Shown: positions 36,866 through 46,154, numbered from the stretch's first letter. The stretch: DNA of 64,000 nt from G963676205 sp964342525 (GCA_964342525.1 CAYFGQ010000014.1:1-64000), one strand, 5' to 3'. Program-made: numbers and translations. Notes: a model not told the origin generated them from the sequence alone.

Positions 36866-37240
36866 ATGAAAAGTATAAATACAACAAACGCACCAAGTGC
36901 AATCGGACCATATTCACAAGCAGTAGAAGATGATGGTATCATCTATGTATCAGGACAAATCCCAATCGATCCAGCAACTGGTGAGTTTGTAGGTGAAGAT
37001 ATAAAATCTCAAGCAAAACAATCTATGGAAAATATCAAAGCAATTTTAGCAGAAGCAGGACTTACTATGAAAAATGTAAGAAAAACTACAATCTTACTAA
37101 AAGATATGGAAGATTTTGCAGTTGTAAATGAAGTTTATGGATCTTATTTTGAAGCACCATTTCCAGCAAGAGCTACATTTGAAGTGGCAAGATTACCAAA
37201 AGACGCTCTAATCGAAATAGAAGCGGTTGCTAAAAGATAG
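36866..37240 (+). CDS. ridA: RidA-family enamine/imine deaminase
   Basis: 124 residues of the Rid/YjgF fold: INTTNAPSAIGPYSQAV, ISQIP-type SGQIPIDPATGEF, LKDMEDFAVVNEVYGSYF, and the catalytic Arg in PARATFEVARLPKDALIEIEAVA. RidA hydrolyses reactive 2-aminoacrylate made by PLP enzymes, and has been described as a chaperone when chlorinated. Own promoter TATAAT at 36840 and AAAAAAGGA ribosome site. The CIRCE-like sites upstream suggest stress control. Confidence 0.93.
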   Translation: MKSINTTNAPSAIGPYSQAVEDDGIIYVSGQIPIDPATGEFVGEDIKSQAKQSMENIKAILAEAGLTMKNVRKTTILLKDMEDFAVVNEVYGSYFEAPFPARATFEVARLPKDALIEIEAVAKR

Positions 37241-37242
37241 AC

Positions 37243-37273
37243 AAATTTAAGTGGAGAGATTCCACTTAAATTT
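37243..37273. terminator. Strong hairpin between ridA and the cupin gene
   Basis: AAATTTAAGTGGA pairs perfectly (13 bp) with TCCACTTAAATTT around GAGAT, directly after the ridA stop and 15 bases before the cupin ATG. No T-run; it may stabilise the ridA 3' end. Confidence 0.55.
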
Positions 37274-37287
37274 ACAAAAGAAAACAT

Positions 37288-37614
37288 ATGCAAAAAAACT
37301 TTGAACTATTAAAAAATATACCAACAGAATCAAAAGATGAGATATTTGAAACCTTAATTGAAAAAAAAGATATAAAGATTGAGAGGATAATATCATATGG
37401 ACAAACAACTCCAGAAGATTACTGGTATGACCAAGAACAAGATGAGTTTGTATTGATTTTAGATGGTTTTGCAAAAATTAAATATGAAAATGGAAAAATT
37501 ATTGAATTAAAAAAAGGATCATCTTTATATATAAAAGCACATGAGAAACACCAAGTGATTTATACATCAAATCCAACCATATGGTTAGCAATTTTTTTCA
37601 AAGCAGAAAACTAG
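37288..37614 (+). CDS. Cupin-domain protein
   Basis: 108 residues with one double-stranded beta-helix: WYDQEQDEFVLILDGFAKIKYENGK and KGSSLYIKAHEKHQVIYTSNP. The second motif supplies a His pair (HEKH) suited to metal; the first has E and D rather than two His. Role unknown. It follows ridA on the same strand. The stop codon overlaps the convergent acylphosphatase stop within CTAG. Confidence 0.75.
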   Translation: MQKNFELLKNIPTESKDEIFETLIEKKDIKIERIISYGQTTPEDYWYDQEQDEFVLILDGFAKIKYENGKIIELKKGSSLYIKAHEKHQVIYTSNPTIWLAIFFKAEN

Positions 37615-37880
37615 TATATAACCTCAAAACCTCTAGAAAAAGTCTCTTTTATATCAAACTTTTCTATCTGCTCAACCTCACTTGCTTTTGATCCAGATCT
37701 TAAAATCCATAAAAACTCATCTAAAGAGTTATCTTCACAGGTTACAGCAGCCTCAACTGTACCATCATTTAGATTCTTTACATAACCACAAAAACCAGCA
37801 TCAGATGCACTATCAGATACACTTTTTCTATAATAAACATCCTGCACACTACCGCTTACTATAAACTTGTAACTTCTCAT
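37611..37880 (-). CDS. Acylphosphatase-family protein with altered loop
   Basis: 89 residues. The fold is recognised from YKFIVSGSVQDVYYRKSVSD and GFCGYVKNLNDGTVEAAV. The phosphate-binding Arg and the catalytic Asn in KNLNDGTVE are kept, but the usual GxVQGVGFR reads GSVQDVYYR. Acylphosphatases hydrolyse carboxyl-phosphate bonds. ATG at 37880 follows GGGAAGGG; a TTG four codons earlier gives the longer frame. Confidence 0.75.
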   Translation of the reverse strand: MRSYKFIVSGSVQDVYYRKSVSDSASDAGFCGYVKNLNDGTVEAAVTCEDNSLDEFLWILRSGSKASEVEQIEKFDIKETFSRGFEVIY

Positions 37881-37979
37881 ACCCTTCCCCAAGATTATAT
37901 TATCTTATATCAAATTTATTGATATAAGATAATTTTTGTTCCAAGTATATCTAAAAAAATGCAACTTTTGTGTAACAAT

Positions 37980-38744
37980 TTAACGAATATTTAAAAAAAT
38001 TCTTTTAAAATGTTTTGAAATTTGTGATGGATCCCATGATGTCACGAATGAAGGGTTGGATAAAGTACCATAATCTTCTACCTCATATTCAATATTAAAA
38101 CCACCAAATTTTTGATACCATTTATAATGATCCTTCTTCATTCCTGAAATTATTAGATCAATATCATTATATTTATATATATTATAAATAGCTGCTGTCA
38201 TATTTTTATACTCTAAACCTAATCCCTCTTTTTCTTTTAGAATTACTAGTCTTGATAATTCTGCTAAAAGATTATAATTTTCTCTAAACTTATCAAAAGA
38301 ATATACATTTTCAACTGGTAGTTTTTTAGAAGAGTCAAATATTAACCTACAAGTACCAGTAATAACCTTATTTTGTTTATAATATATAATTGCTGAGTTT
38401 TTATCATATAAATCAAAATTTAAACCATCTATAGGATCTGGAAACTCTTTACTATATCCAATATCCTCATAAACAATACTTCTCAATTTATATACATCAA
38501 CTAATTCCTCAGCGGTACTAATGATTTTTACATTTTCGTTATCATTTTTCCATTCAAGGTTTCTATTAAAACTAATTGACTCTTCTATTACTTCCTCAAA
38601 GAAAATTCTCTGTTTAAAAAGATCAAATGCCATTTGTTGTTGTTCATTAAATTCTTGTGGCATATTTTGAAGATTTTGAGAAAAACTTTGTTCTACTAAT
38701 CCCTGAAGTGTATCTAAAGCACTATTTCTATTTATATTTACCAT
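37980..38744 (-). CDS. GNAT-type N-acyltransferase with LuxI/FeeM-like features
   Basis: 254 residues. The N-terminal 60 are helical and Gln-rich; the rest resembles autoinducer-synthase and N-acyl-amino-acid synthase folds: VYKLRSIVYEDIGY, DPIDGLNFDLYDKNSAIIYY, VITGTCRLIFDSSKKLPVE, LLAELSRLVILKEKEG. In LuxI-type enzymes the Arg, Asp and Glu at such places bind acyl-ACP and SAM. It may acylate an amino acid or another amine from ACP. Next upstream genes on the same strand are a response regulator and kinase. Product unknown. Confidence 0.6.
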   Translation of the reverse strand: MVNINRNSALDTLQGLVEQSFSQNLQNMPQEFNEQQQMAFDLFKQRIFFEEVIEESISFNRNLEWKNDNENVKIISTAEELVDVYKLRSIVYEDIGYSKEFPDPIDGLNFDLYDKNSAIIYYKQNKVITGTCRLIFDSSKKLPVENVYSFDKFRENYNLLAELSRLVILKEKEGLGLEYKNMTAAIYNIYKYNDIDLIISGMKKDHYKWYQKFGGFNIEYEVEDYGTLSNPSFVTSWDPSQISKHFKRIFLNIR

Positions 38745-38972
38745 CTTGTGTCCCTTTTGCTAAACTAAATAGAAGTTTAATAGATACACGTCAGTGCAGG
38801 CGTCACAAGTTGCTTAAGTTATTTATAAGATTATGTAATAAAAGTGTAATTTTTTTACTGAAAAAATGTAGTTTTAATAATATTTAAATAGCCATTTTTA
38901 GGCTATTTATTGAAGTTTTTGTTATTTTTAAAATCTTTTTAGATTGTAGCTTTTTTGTAATAAAAATATTAT

Positions 38973-39668
38973 TTAAAAGTTTGGAGTGAGTTTACATCCA
39001 AAGGATGGGATAGTTTCTATAAGCTTATAGTCAAGCTTACTTCTAAGCCTATAAACTAAAGTTCGTAGGGCACTATTTGATACAGGCTTATCAGGCCAAA
39101 GGATATGTTCTATCTGAGTAAAAGTCACTATAGCACCTTTTGCCTCAACTAAGATAGCAATAAGCTCTTTCTCCTTTACACTAAGCTTTATGGGTCTATT
39201 TCTATAATATAAGCTTTTATTTTTAAGATCAAAGTAATAATCAAAACCAATATGTAAACAGTTTTTATAGATTATCACATCATTTGGATGATTTATCTTA
39301 TATAGTCCTAGGAGTATAGTGGATTTTAACTCTTGGGGTTTAAAAGGTTTTATAAGATATCCTACAGGGTTTGTAGCTATGGCTCTCTCTATGGTTTCAT
39401 CATCCCCATAGGCTGTAAGATATATCACTGGTATGTTTCTTATCTTGAATACTTCTTGAGCTATCTCTATGCCATCCTTAGGACTTCCATCAAGTCTTAT
39501 ATCCATCATTATGATATCTGGCTCATTCTCAGTTATACAACCAATTACATCCTCATAGGTTGAGACCATATTACTCACTTGAAACCCTAACTTTAAAAGA
39601 GCTTTTTTTACTTGAAGAGCTACTATAGCTTCATCTTCTACTATCAATACCCTAGTCTTACTTGTCAT
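38973..39668 (-). CDS. Response regulator, OmpR-type winged helix
   Basis: 231 residues: receiver (1-120; DE near 13, phosphoacceptor D in IIMMDIRLDG, K in YLIKPFKP) and a short winged helix (about 145-231) with RPIKLSVKEKELIAILVEA, SNSALRTLVYRLRSKLDY and ETIPSFGCKL. The receiver MDIRLDGSPKDG matches those paired with HisKA_2 kinases. Overlaps the kinase gene by 11 bases. Confidence 0.88.
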   Translation of the reverse strand: MTSKTRVLIVEDEAIVALQVKKALLKLGFQVSNMVSTYEDVIGCITENEPDIIMMDIRLDGSPKDGIEIAQEVFKIRNIPVIYLTAYGDDETIERAIATNPVGYLIKPFKPQELKSTILLGLYKINHPNDVIIYKNCLHIGFDYYFDLKNKSLYYRNRPIKLSVKEKELIAILVEAKGAIVTFTQIEHILWPDKPVSNSALRTLVYRLRSKLDYKLIETIPSFGCKLTPNF

Positions 39669-41511
39669 TTTCTCTCCACATGATATCCACTTTTACACCA
39701 TCTTTTGTATCCATATTTAGCTCTCCCCTTAATTGATTTTTTGCTAATGTATCCACTAGCAATAATCCCAATGAGCCATCTTTATGTTTTCCATCAAAAC
39801 CTATTCCATTATCTTCTATATGAAAAATATATTTACCATCCATATGCTTTAGAGATATCGAAATATAACCACTATTTTCCCTAAAAGCATACTTCATGGA
39901 ATTTGTTACAAGCTCATTTAAAATAAGTCCACAATAAATAGCTTGAGCTATCTCCACCTTTGCTTGTATATCAAACTTTATATCTATATATTCCATACTA
40001 TAACTTTGTTTTAATTCATCCACGATTCTATCAAAATACTCATAAGCATCTATTTTAAGTATATTTACATCTTCACGATATAAAAGCTCATGTAGTTCAC
40101 TCATAGCATATATACGACTTTGAACAGTTGTAAATATCTCTTTTAGTTTTTTATCTTCTATATCATCCGATTGGAGTTCTATCAAGGATAAAATAAGTTG
40201 CATATTATTTTTAACCCTATGGTGAACCTCCCTAAGTAAAAGATTTTTTTCATCTAAAGCATTTTTTAAATCCTTAGTTTTATCTTCAACTAAGACTTTT
40301 AATCTTTCACCCTCTTCTTTTTCTTGTAATAGTAATTTATTAGTTATTGCATTTTTTTCTTTCTGCAATTGCTTAATTCTATCAGCCAAAGCAATTGAAA
40401 AAATTGTTGCTTCTAAAACAAGTCCTATTTCTACATAATATTTAAAACTATCTCCAATATTAAAGAAACCAGCGCTTGAAAGGAACATAAACATACCTGA
40501 GGTTAAGAAGATAACCCAACCAGAAAGAATAAAATATGCCTGTCTATTCTTTTTTATTGCGGCATATACGGTAATACTCATTAAATAGACTAATAACAAA
40601 AATGGAAATAAACTTCTAAATCTATTTACTGCATCTGTAAATAAAAATAATACTGAACTGAGAATAGTGACAATTAAAAATATATTTAATATTTTATTTA
40701 AATTTTCATATTTCTCTACTCGCAAAAATGATTTAGTAAATAAACCTAAAGCTAATGCAGGTATTGCCACTAAAAAAGATGAACCGTATTCAGTAATAAA
40801 AATAAATATTTCTTGACTAGTTAAATAAATATTTGCCATTCCAACATACATAAGTTGATGAAGTATAATACCAAAAAGATAAAAAACATAATATAAATAA
40901 CTAGTTTCTTTTGTAAAGAAAAATATAGATAAATTATACAATCCCAATATAACCATTGCACCAAAAAATAAAGCTAATATTAATTGATTGCTTATCTCTT
41001 TTTCATAAAAAGATTCACTATTCCAAAGATTTATTTTTATTATTAATGTTGTAATACTTGAACTTGCTTTTAAATAATACACTTTCTCTTCAAAAGGATA
41101 TAACTTTACTTTAAATATAGGAGCTAAAGTACTTCTTTTTTTTGAGGAAACAAAACTTCCTTCTCTAATAAATTCTCGATTTTCTACATCATAAAAATTA
41201 ACATGTGTGGTAATAGAATTTTCATACTCAATTATTTTTTCAAGTATCCCATTTGTATTATTCTTCAGCTTAAATTTTATCCAAACATCCAAATCAGGAG
41301 AATATCCAAAAGACAAGTTGTCTTTATCATTCTTCTCAAACTCAACCTTACCACCTATAACATCATCAATAGTTACCTTTCTACTGTGATCGATAAAAAT
41401 CTCAGACTTAGATAATATCTCTTGAAACTCCGTATTTTTATCCAATAAAATAGTATCTGAATATGAAAAAGTGATTAAGAAAAGGAGTAAAAATAGTTTG
41501 ATTTGATTCAT
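39658..41511 (-). CDS. 7TMR-DISM sensor kinase with HisKA_2
   Basis: 617 residues: signal peptide, periplasmic 7TMR-DISMED2 domain (about 30-165, beta-rich), seven TM segments (about 175-375), a coiled linker, and a HisKA_2-type dimerisation helix with EVHHRVKNNMQLILSLI followed by HATPase (NELVTNSMKYAF, DNGIGFDG, GSLGLLLVDTLA). 7TMR-DISM receptors are thought to sense carbohydrate or small molecules outside. Pairs with the regulator that overlaps its 3' end. Confidence 0.87.
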   Translation of the reverse strand: MNQIKLFLLLFLITFSYSDTILLDKNTEFQEILSKSEIFIDHSRKVTIDDVIGGKVEFEKNDKDNLSFGYSPDLDVWIKFKLKNNTNGILEKIIEYENSITTHVNFYDVENREFIREGSFVSSKKRSTLAPIFKVKLYPFEEKVYYLKASSSITTLIIKINLWNSESFYEKEISNQLILALFFGAMVILGLYNLSIFFFTKETSYLYYVFYLFGIILHQLMYVGMANIYLTSQEIFIFITEYGSSFLVAIPALALGLFTKSFLRVEKYENLNKILNIFLIVTILSSVLFLFTDAVNRFRSLFPFLLLVYLMSITVYAAIKKNRQAYFILSGWVIFLTSGMFMFLSSAGFFNIGDSFKYYVEIGLVLEATIFSIALADRIKQLQKEKNAITNKLLLQEKEEGERLKVLVEDKTKDLKNALDEKNLLLREVHHRVKNNMQLILSLIELQSDDIEDKKLKEIFTTVQSRIYAMSELHELLYREDVNILKIDAYEYFDRIVDELKQSYSMEYIDIKFDIQAKVEIAQAIYCGLILNELVTNSMKYAFRENSGYISISLKHMDGKYIFHIEDNGIGFDGKHKDGSLGLLLVDTLAKNQLRGELNMDTKDGVKVDIMWRENDK

Positions 41512-41608
41512 AAATACCTAGTGTTTTATTTTTATTTTACAATATTATAAATAAATTTATTATACTTTAAATATTTGGGAGTAGCATAGTTGTCACGTTT
41601 TTAAAATT

Positions 41609-43651
41609 CTATTTAAATATTATATTAAAGGAAGCACCTGTATAATTTTTGTCATTATATTTAAACTCTTCATTAAATACTTGGATCTGTCCTTGGTGTC
41701 TTTCTCTGATTATTTTATTTACCATTGATAAACCTATACCAGTACCCAAGGATTGATGTTTTGTAGTAAAGTATGGCTCAAATATCCTATCTATGATATC
41801 TAAAGGGATTCCACCACCTGAATCTAATATCTTAAGTGAAAATGATCCATCATCTAGCGTTTTTGTACTTATAAAGATATATTTGTCATCATCATTTTTC
41901 ACATGTTCTTTTAGTGAATCTTTTGCGTTATTTATTATATTTATAAAAGCTTGTTCTAGTTCATTTTTATTACCAAATAATTGGATATCATCATTTATAT
42001 CTGTTACTAATTCTATGTAGTTATTATCGATTGTTGCTTTGGTTAGGTTTATCACTTCATTGATAGTATCTTTTACACTAAGCTCTTTATCAACCTTATC
42101 ACCCTTTACAAAGTTTTTAAAGTCATCAATGGTCTTAGATAAATATTTTGTCTGACTTACAATATTTGCAGTGATCTCTTTCACTTCTTCTTTATCAATC
42201 TCATCATTAAACTCTAATTTAAAACTAACCCCACTTGCAGCAGTTGAGATCACAGATAGTGGTTGTCTCCACTGGTGGGCAATATTTCCAATCATCTCAC
42301 CCATTGAGGCTAGTTTTGATTGCTCTTCCATTAATTTTAATACGGTAGTATCGTGTAAAAGAACTAATAAACTCTTTTTATCAGGAAGTAAAGAGATACT
42401 CATACTTACTGTGAGTCTTTTTCCATTTGCTACTATAAAGTTTTTCTCTATATTTTCCACATGTCCATTTTTTATAGCTTCATTTATAGTTTCTTTATTT
42501 AAAGCTTTTGCCTCATCTAGAGTAAAATCATCACAGTTTTTGCTTAGAATCTCTTTCATACTATAACCAGTCATATCTAAAAATGCTTGATTACAATTTA
42601 AAAAGTTTAGATCAAGATCAACAATAGCTATACCATCTTGTGCATAGTCAAATATTGTTTTATATTCTAGTTTTTGTTTCTCCATTTGCGCACTAAGCTC
42701 TTTTTGTTTTGTAATATCTGTATGAAAACCAATAGCTCTAGTCGCTTTACCATTTTCATCAAAGACAGCTTTTCCCCTAGCAAAAATCCATACCCAAGAA
42801 CCATCCTTATGGGCTAATCTATAAACACTCTCATAAAATGGTGTTTTACCTTCTAAGTGAGTATTTAGATCATTCATAACCCTATCATAGTCTTCCCTAT
42901 GAAGTTTAGTATGCCATGCTTCAAAACTATTTTCCATATCATCATGGGTATATCCAAGCATTGTTTTTAATGAAAGATTAAAATATACCTCATTTGAAAT
43001 AGGATCCCAATCCCAAAGTCCATCTTTAGTAGATTCCATAGCTAGAGAAAATCTTTTATTTGATTCTTCCAACTCTTTAGCTAATTTGTTTCTTTGAATA
43101 AGATTTATAATAGCAATAAATAAAGCAAGCCCTAAAAGAATAAAGCCTATTAAATATATTTGTCTTATTTTTGATTCATTTTGTTTTATTAGATCTGTTT
43201 GTAAAACCACTTGCTCTTCAAGGGTTTCATTAAAATGATCTAAAAACTCCTCTTCTAAGACAAGAGGATAAATAGTAGAGTATAATAGCTTTTTTCCATC
43301 CATAACAATAGGTGAAGAAAAAACCCTCACTTTTGAGACACTTCCATCTGCTAATTTATGTGAAAATAAAAAGTAGTTTCTTTTTTGCTCTTTTGCTTTT
43401 CTCATCTCCTCTTGAACTTGCTCTTTAGTAAAAGTATTGAAGTTTTGAATACGCATTTTTTCAAGCTGAGATATACTATAACCATAAAAATCTGAGGCAC
43501 TTTTATTTGCTTTTACGATAGCCCCATTTGTAGGATCAATAAAAAGCATAATATTTTTATTGTTTTTAAAATAGTTCTCGTAGCTTATATTATTTTGTTC
43601 AGCTAGCAGAGTTGAGAAAAGAAATATTAAGAGTATAAGATACCTATTCAT
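41609..43651 (-). CDS. Multi-PAS sensor histidine kinase
   Basis: 680 residues: signal peptide, a periplasmic PAS-like domain (about 30-135), TM (about 165-187), two cytoplasmic PAS/PAC modules (about 195-320 and 330-440; DGLWDWDPISNEVYF, DGIAIVDLDLNFL), HisKA with MIGNIAHQWRQPLSV and HATPase (AFINIINNAKDSL, DSGGGI, GTGIGLSM). Signal unknown. No adjacent regulator except the 38973 gene two positions downstream. Confidence 0.85.
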   Translation of the reverse strand: MNRYLILLIFLFSTLLAEQNNISYENYFKNNKNIMLFIDPTNGAIVKANKSASDFYGYSISQLEKMRIQNFNTFTKEQVQEEMRKAKEQKRNYFLFSHKLADGSVSKVRVFSSPIVMDGKKLLYSTIYPLVLEEEFLDHFNETLEEQVVLQTDLIKQNESKIRQIYLIGFILLGLALFIAIINLIQRNKLAKELEESNKRFSLAMESTKDGLWDWDPISNEVYFNLSLKTMLGYTHDDMENSFEAWHTKLHREDYDRVMNDLNTHLEGKTPFYESVYRLAHKDGSWVWIFARGKAVFDENGKATRAIGFHTDITKQKELSAQMEKQKLEYKTIFDYAQDGIAIVDLDLNFLNCNQAFLDMTGYSMKEILSKNCDDFTLDEAKALNKETINEAIKNGHVENIEKNFIVANGKRLTVSMSISLLPDKKSLLVLLHDTTVLKLMEEQSKLASMGEMIGNIAHQWRQPLSVISTAASGVSFKLEFNDEIDKEEVKEITANIVSQTKYLSKTIDDFKNFVKGDKVDKELSVKDTINEVINLTKATIDNNYIELVTDINDDIQLFGNKNELEQAFINIINNAKDSLKEHVKNDDDKYIFISTKTLDDGSFSLKILDSGGGIPLDIIDRIFEPYFTTKHQSLGTGIGLSMVNKIIRERHQGQIQVFNEEFKYNDKNYTGASFNIIFK

Positions 43652-43792
43652 TTTTATTTCCGTAATTTTTATATATTATTATACATTTTTTACATTATTT
43701 TAGACTTATTAGTTACTAAATAAAATGATAATTTAATAAAAACTTTATAAATTATTTAAGCAACTAAGTCTAATAGGTATACTTATATGTCG

Positions 43793-45073
43793 TTATCTTT
43801 TTCTAAAATTACGGTTACTATCTCTTTTTGTTGTCTTTTTTGATTTTGCACCTGTAGACTTTGGTGAGTTTGAAATACGCTTATTTTTCTTTTCAGATAA
43901 TTTTTTCTTTGCAAATTGTTTTTGCCTTGGTTGTCTATCTTTTAGCTCAAAACCATCCTCTATATCACGTCTTATAGATAACTTTAAATGTCTCTCTATC
44001 TTTGTAAAATGATTATAATCTTTTGTAGTAAGTAAAGTTATAACTGATCCACGATTTCCTGCACGTCCAGTTCTTCCACTTCTATGGGTAAACTCATCGG
44101 TTGCTTCAGGAAGTTCATAATTGATAACAAAAGCTAACTCTTTTATATCTATACCCCTAGCAGCCACATCAGTAGCAACTAAAACTTGAGCTTTTGCACT
44201 TCTAAAGTTTTTTATAGCACTTACCCTATCTTTATACTCAATATCCCCATGGATAACACCCACACGAATACCAGTAGTTTTTAATGAAGCAAAAACCTTA
44301 TCTGCCATCTCTTTGGTATTTACAAAAACAAGTACTTGCTCTAAAGGATTCTTTTTTATAAGGTGAGCTAAAAGTTCATCTTTTCTTTTTACATCCACTT
44401 TATAAGCATAGTGATCTATCAACATAACCCTATCTCTTCTATCAGATACCTCTATCACTTCAGGATGATGTAAAAACTCTTTTGCAAGTTTTTTGATATT
44501 TTGAGATACTGTTGCAGAACACATTATGATCTGGCGTTTTATATTACATCTTGAAAGTAAGAACTCTATCTCTTTTAAAAATCCCATCTCAAGCATCACA
44601 TCAGTCTCATCAAGCACTATATGACGTACTGAGCTTAGATCAATAATCTCATCTTCGATCATATCTTTTAAACGCCCAGGAGTAGCGATAATAATATCTA
44701 TACCAGTATCAAGCTTTTTTTCTTGAAGATTTCTTGATACTCCCCCTTGGATTTTTGTATGACGAACCTTTAGATCACTTCCATATCCATTCATAGCTAT
44801 AGAAATTTGATCCACAAGTTCTCTTGTAGGAACTATGATAAGACCCCTTAACACTCTATTTTCATAGTTTAGATGATTATTGATATTTTGAAGCATAGGA
44901 AGTACAAAAGAAGCAGTTTTTCCCGTACCTGATTTACTTGCTGCGATCACATCTTTATTTTTAAGTAATTGAGGGATCACTCTTTTTTGAATTTTTGTAG
45001 GATTTTCATAACCTTGTTTTTTAATAGCTTTTACTAAATTTTTATCAAGCCCTAGTTCTATAAAATTTTTGAT
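43793..45073 (-). CDS. DEAD-box RNA helicase, start codon apparently ATC
   Basis: Core motifs: SKSGTGKTASF (I), PTRELV (Ia), TPGRLKD, DETD in place of DEAD (II), SATV (III), ATDVAARGIDIKEL, HRSGRTGRAG (VI), and a Lys/Arg-rich tail. RhlE-like size, about 426 residues. The first standard start (GTG, 44980) lies inside the Q-motif region, yet conserved helicase sequence (FIELGLDKNLVKAIKKQGY...IQK) continues in frame upstream to a stop at 45077. The only position with a ribosome site is ATC at 45071-45073, six bases after AAAGGA. So either ATC is used, or the gene is impaired. Ten bases after the upstream gene's stop codon. Confidence 0.75.
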   Translation of the reverse strand: MKNFIELGLDKNLVKAIKKQGYENPTKIQKRVIPQLLKNKDVIAASKSGTGKTASFVLPMLQNINNHLNYENRVLRGLIIVPTRELVDQISIAMNGYGSDLKVRHTKIQGGVSRNLQEKKLDTGIDIIIATPGRLKDMIEDEIIDLSSVRHIVLDETDVMLEMGFLKEIEFLLSRCNIKRQIIMCSATVSQNIKKLAKEFLHHPEVIEVSDRRDRVMLIDHYAYKVDVKRKDELLAHLIKKNPLEQVLVFVNTKEMADKVFASLKTTGIRVGVIHGDIEYKDRVSAIKNFRSAKAQVLVATDVAARGIDIKELAFVINYELPEATDEFTHRSGRTGRAGNRGSVITLLTTKDYNHFTKIERHLKLSIRRDIEDGFELKDRQPRQKQFAKKKLSEKKNKRISNSPKSTGAKSKKTTKRDSNRNFRKR

Positions 45074-45083
45074 CTCTTATCCT

Positions 45084-45407
45084 TTATAACATATTACCAA
45101 GTTCATAATCTAAATAGCTATCTATCTTATCAACTAAAATTTTATAATCCACATCACCCTTTTTATCAAATAATACAATCATCTCACCAAACTCATCTTT
45201 GATATAATGATCACCCTTTGAAACCTTTTTAAATAGTTTATGTATCTCAGGTGTAGAATCATCTTTATTATACAAAAACCAATTAGCAATAGTATCTTCA
45301 ATACGAATAAGCCCATAAGTATTATTCTCATCCACATAGTCTTGTATAGTACCACCATCAAACATAGCACCCACAACCATATCATGCTCATTCATAATCA
45401 TTTCCAT
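45084..45407 (-). CDS. Hypothetical acidic protein upstream of helicase
   Basis: 107 residues, strongly acidic, no signal peptide or TM. Opens MEMIMNEHDMVVGAMFDGG and contains FGEMIVLFDKKGDVDYKILVDKIDSYLDYEL. No family recognised. Two or three ATG codons near the start make its exact N-terminus uncertain. Its stop is ten bases before the helicase frame, so the two form one unit. A frame shifted by one within it is an artefact. Confidence 0.55.
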   Translation of the reverse strand: MEMIMNEHDMVVGAMFDGGTIQDYVDENNTYGLIRIEDTIANWFLYNKDDSTPEIHKLFKKVSKGDHYIKDEFGEMIVLFDKKGDVDYKILVDKIDSYLDYELGNML

Positions 45408-45521
45408 ATTAACTGCCCTTTTTGTAAGCCAATTTACATAAATCGACTTTATCTTTTTATTAGGCGAATAATAGCTTTTTTTTGATTTATATCTAGTAAA
45501 GTATTTATAAACAGATTTGGA

Positions 45522-45686
45522 ATCCTAAATCCTGAATTAAAGTTTGCCCTATAGTGCTCATGCTTGTGACATAGTGGATTGATAAAACTTTGCAGGACTA
45601 GCCTTAGCTAATTCAAAAAGTTTTATCAATTCAATATGTTGCAATGATGAGTATTAGAGGGTGAATTTTAGTTCAGGATTTAGGAT
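45522..45686. repeat. Long imperfect inverted repeat (element E) with the conserved core
   Basis: Arms start ATCCTAAATCCTGAA and end TTCAGGATTTAGGAT, about 72 bases each, pairing for most of the length. The apex at 45595-45614 is GGACTAGCC-TT-AGCTAATTC, the same 20-bp core found twice in element C although the stems differ. No open frame inside. Confidence 0.65.
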
Positions 45687-45728
45687 ATATCCAGAAGAGA
45701 ATAAAGATAAGTAAAAAAGCTCTTCTAG

Positions 45729-45872
45729 ATAAATTTATTAAAGGGCGAAGAGTTTAAGGAATATAATAAAGAAAAACTCTTCAAAAATACTTATTCAGAT
45801 TCTATTCCACAAAATATAAAATTAAAAATTGATGATTTAAATGTAGTAATAATACAAAGAGCTAAGCTTTAA
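45729..45872 (+). pseudogene. Open fragment, possible gene remnant
   Basis: An open stretch of 47 codons ending in TAA reads like the end of a real protein (KEYNKEKLFKNTYSDSIPQ, LKIDDLNVVIIQRAKL), but it has no start codon, is cut by a stop upstream, and lies in a 920-base gap with other decayed sequence. Family unknown. It suggests that a gene was lost here. Confidence 0.25.
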
Positions 45873-46116
45873 AAATGACTAGGATTACTAAGGAGGCACT
45901 TAACTCTTCATATTTGTATTGGGACTATTCAAATTATACAAAAAGAGTGTTACACAAAAGTGGAATTAGTAAAAGAAGATGAGTATAATATCGTGTACTA
46001 AGGAAGATATAAACAGGTATGAAAACACTCACCTTCTATGTATAAGAAGATATTGTAAAATTATTATAGCAAGAAAATTTAGCAAAATATTAAAAGAAGT
46101 GTCTATTTACTATACA

Positions 46117-46154
46117 ATAAGCTAGATTAATGAGGGCATTTTAATCTAGCTTAT
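46117..46154. terminator. Perfect 14-bp hairpin in the decayed region
   Basis: ATAAGCTAGATTAA pairs with TTAATCTAGCTTAT around TGAGGGCATT. It may have ended a gene now lost. No T-run on the plus strand; no active gene ends next to it. The rest of 45408-46329 shows no supported gene. Confidence 0.45.

Noticed and set aside
45179..45391. 70-codon frame within the acidic protein gene
   Set aside because: It is a frame-shifted shadow of 45084-45407 rich in Ile, Met, Leu and Trp, without a ribosome site of its own.
45980..46126. 48-codon ATG frame in the decayed gap
   Set aside because: No ribosome site, and composition not protein-like; kept out of the feature list.
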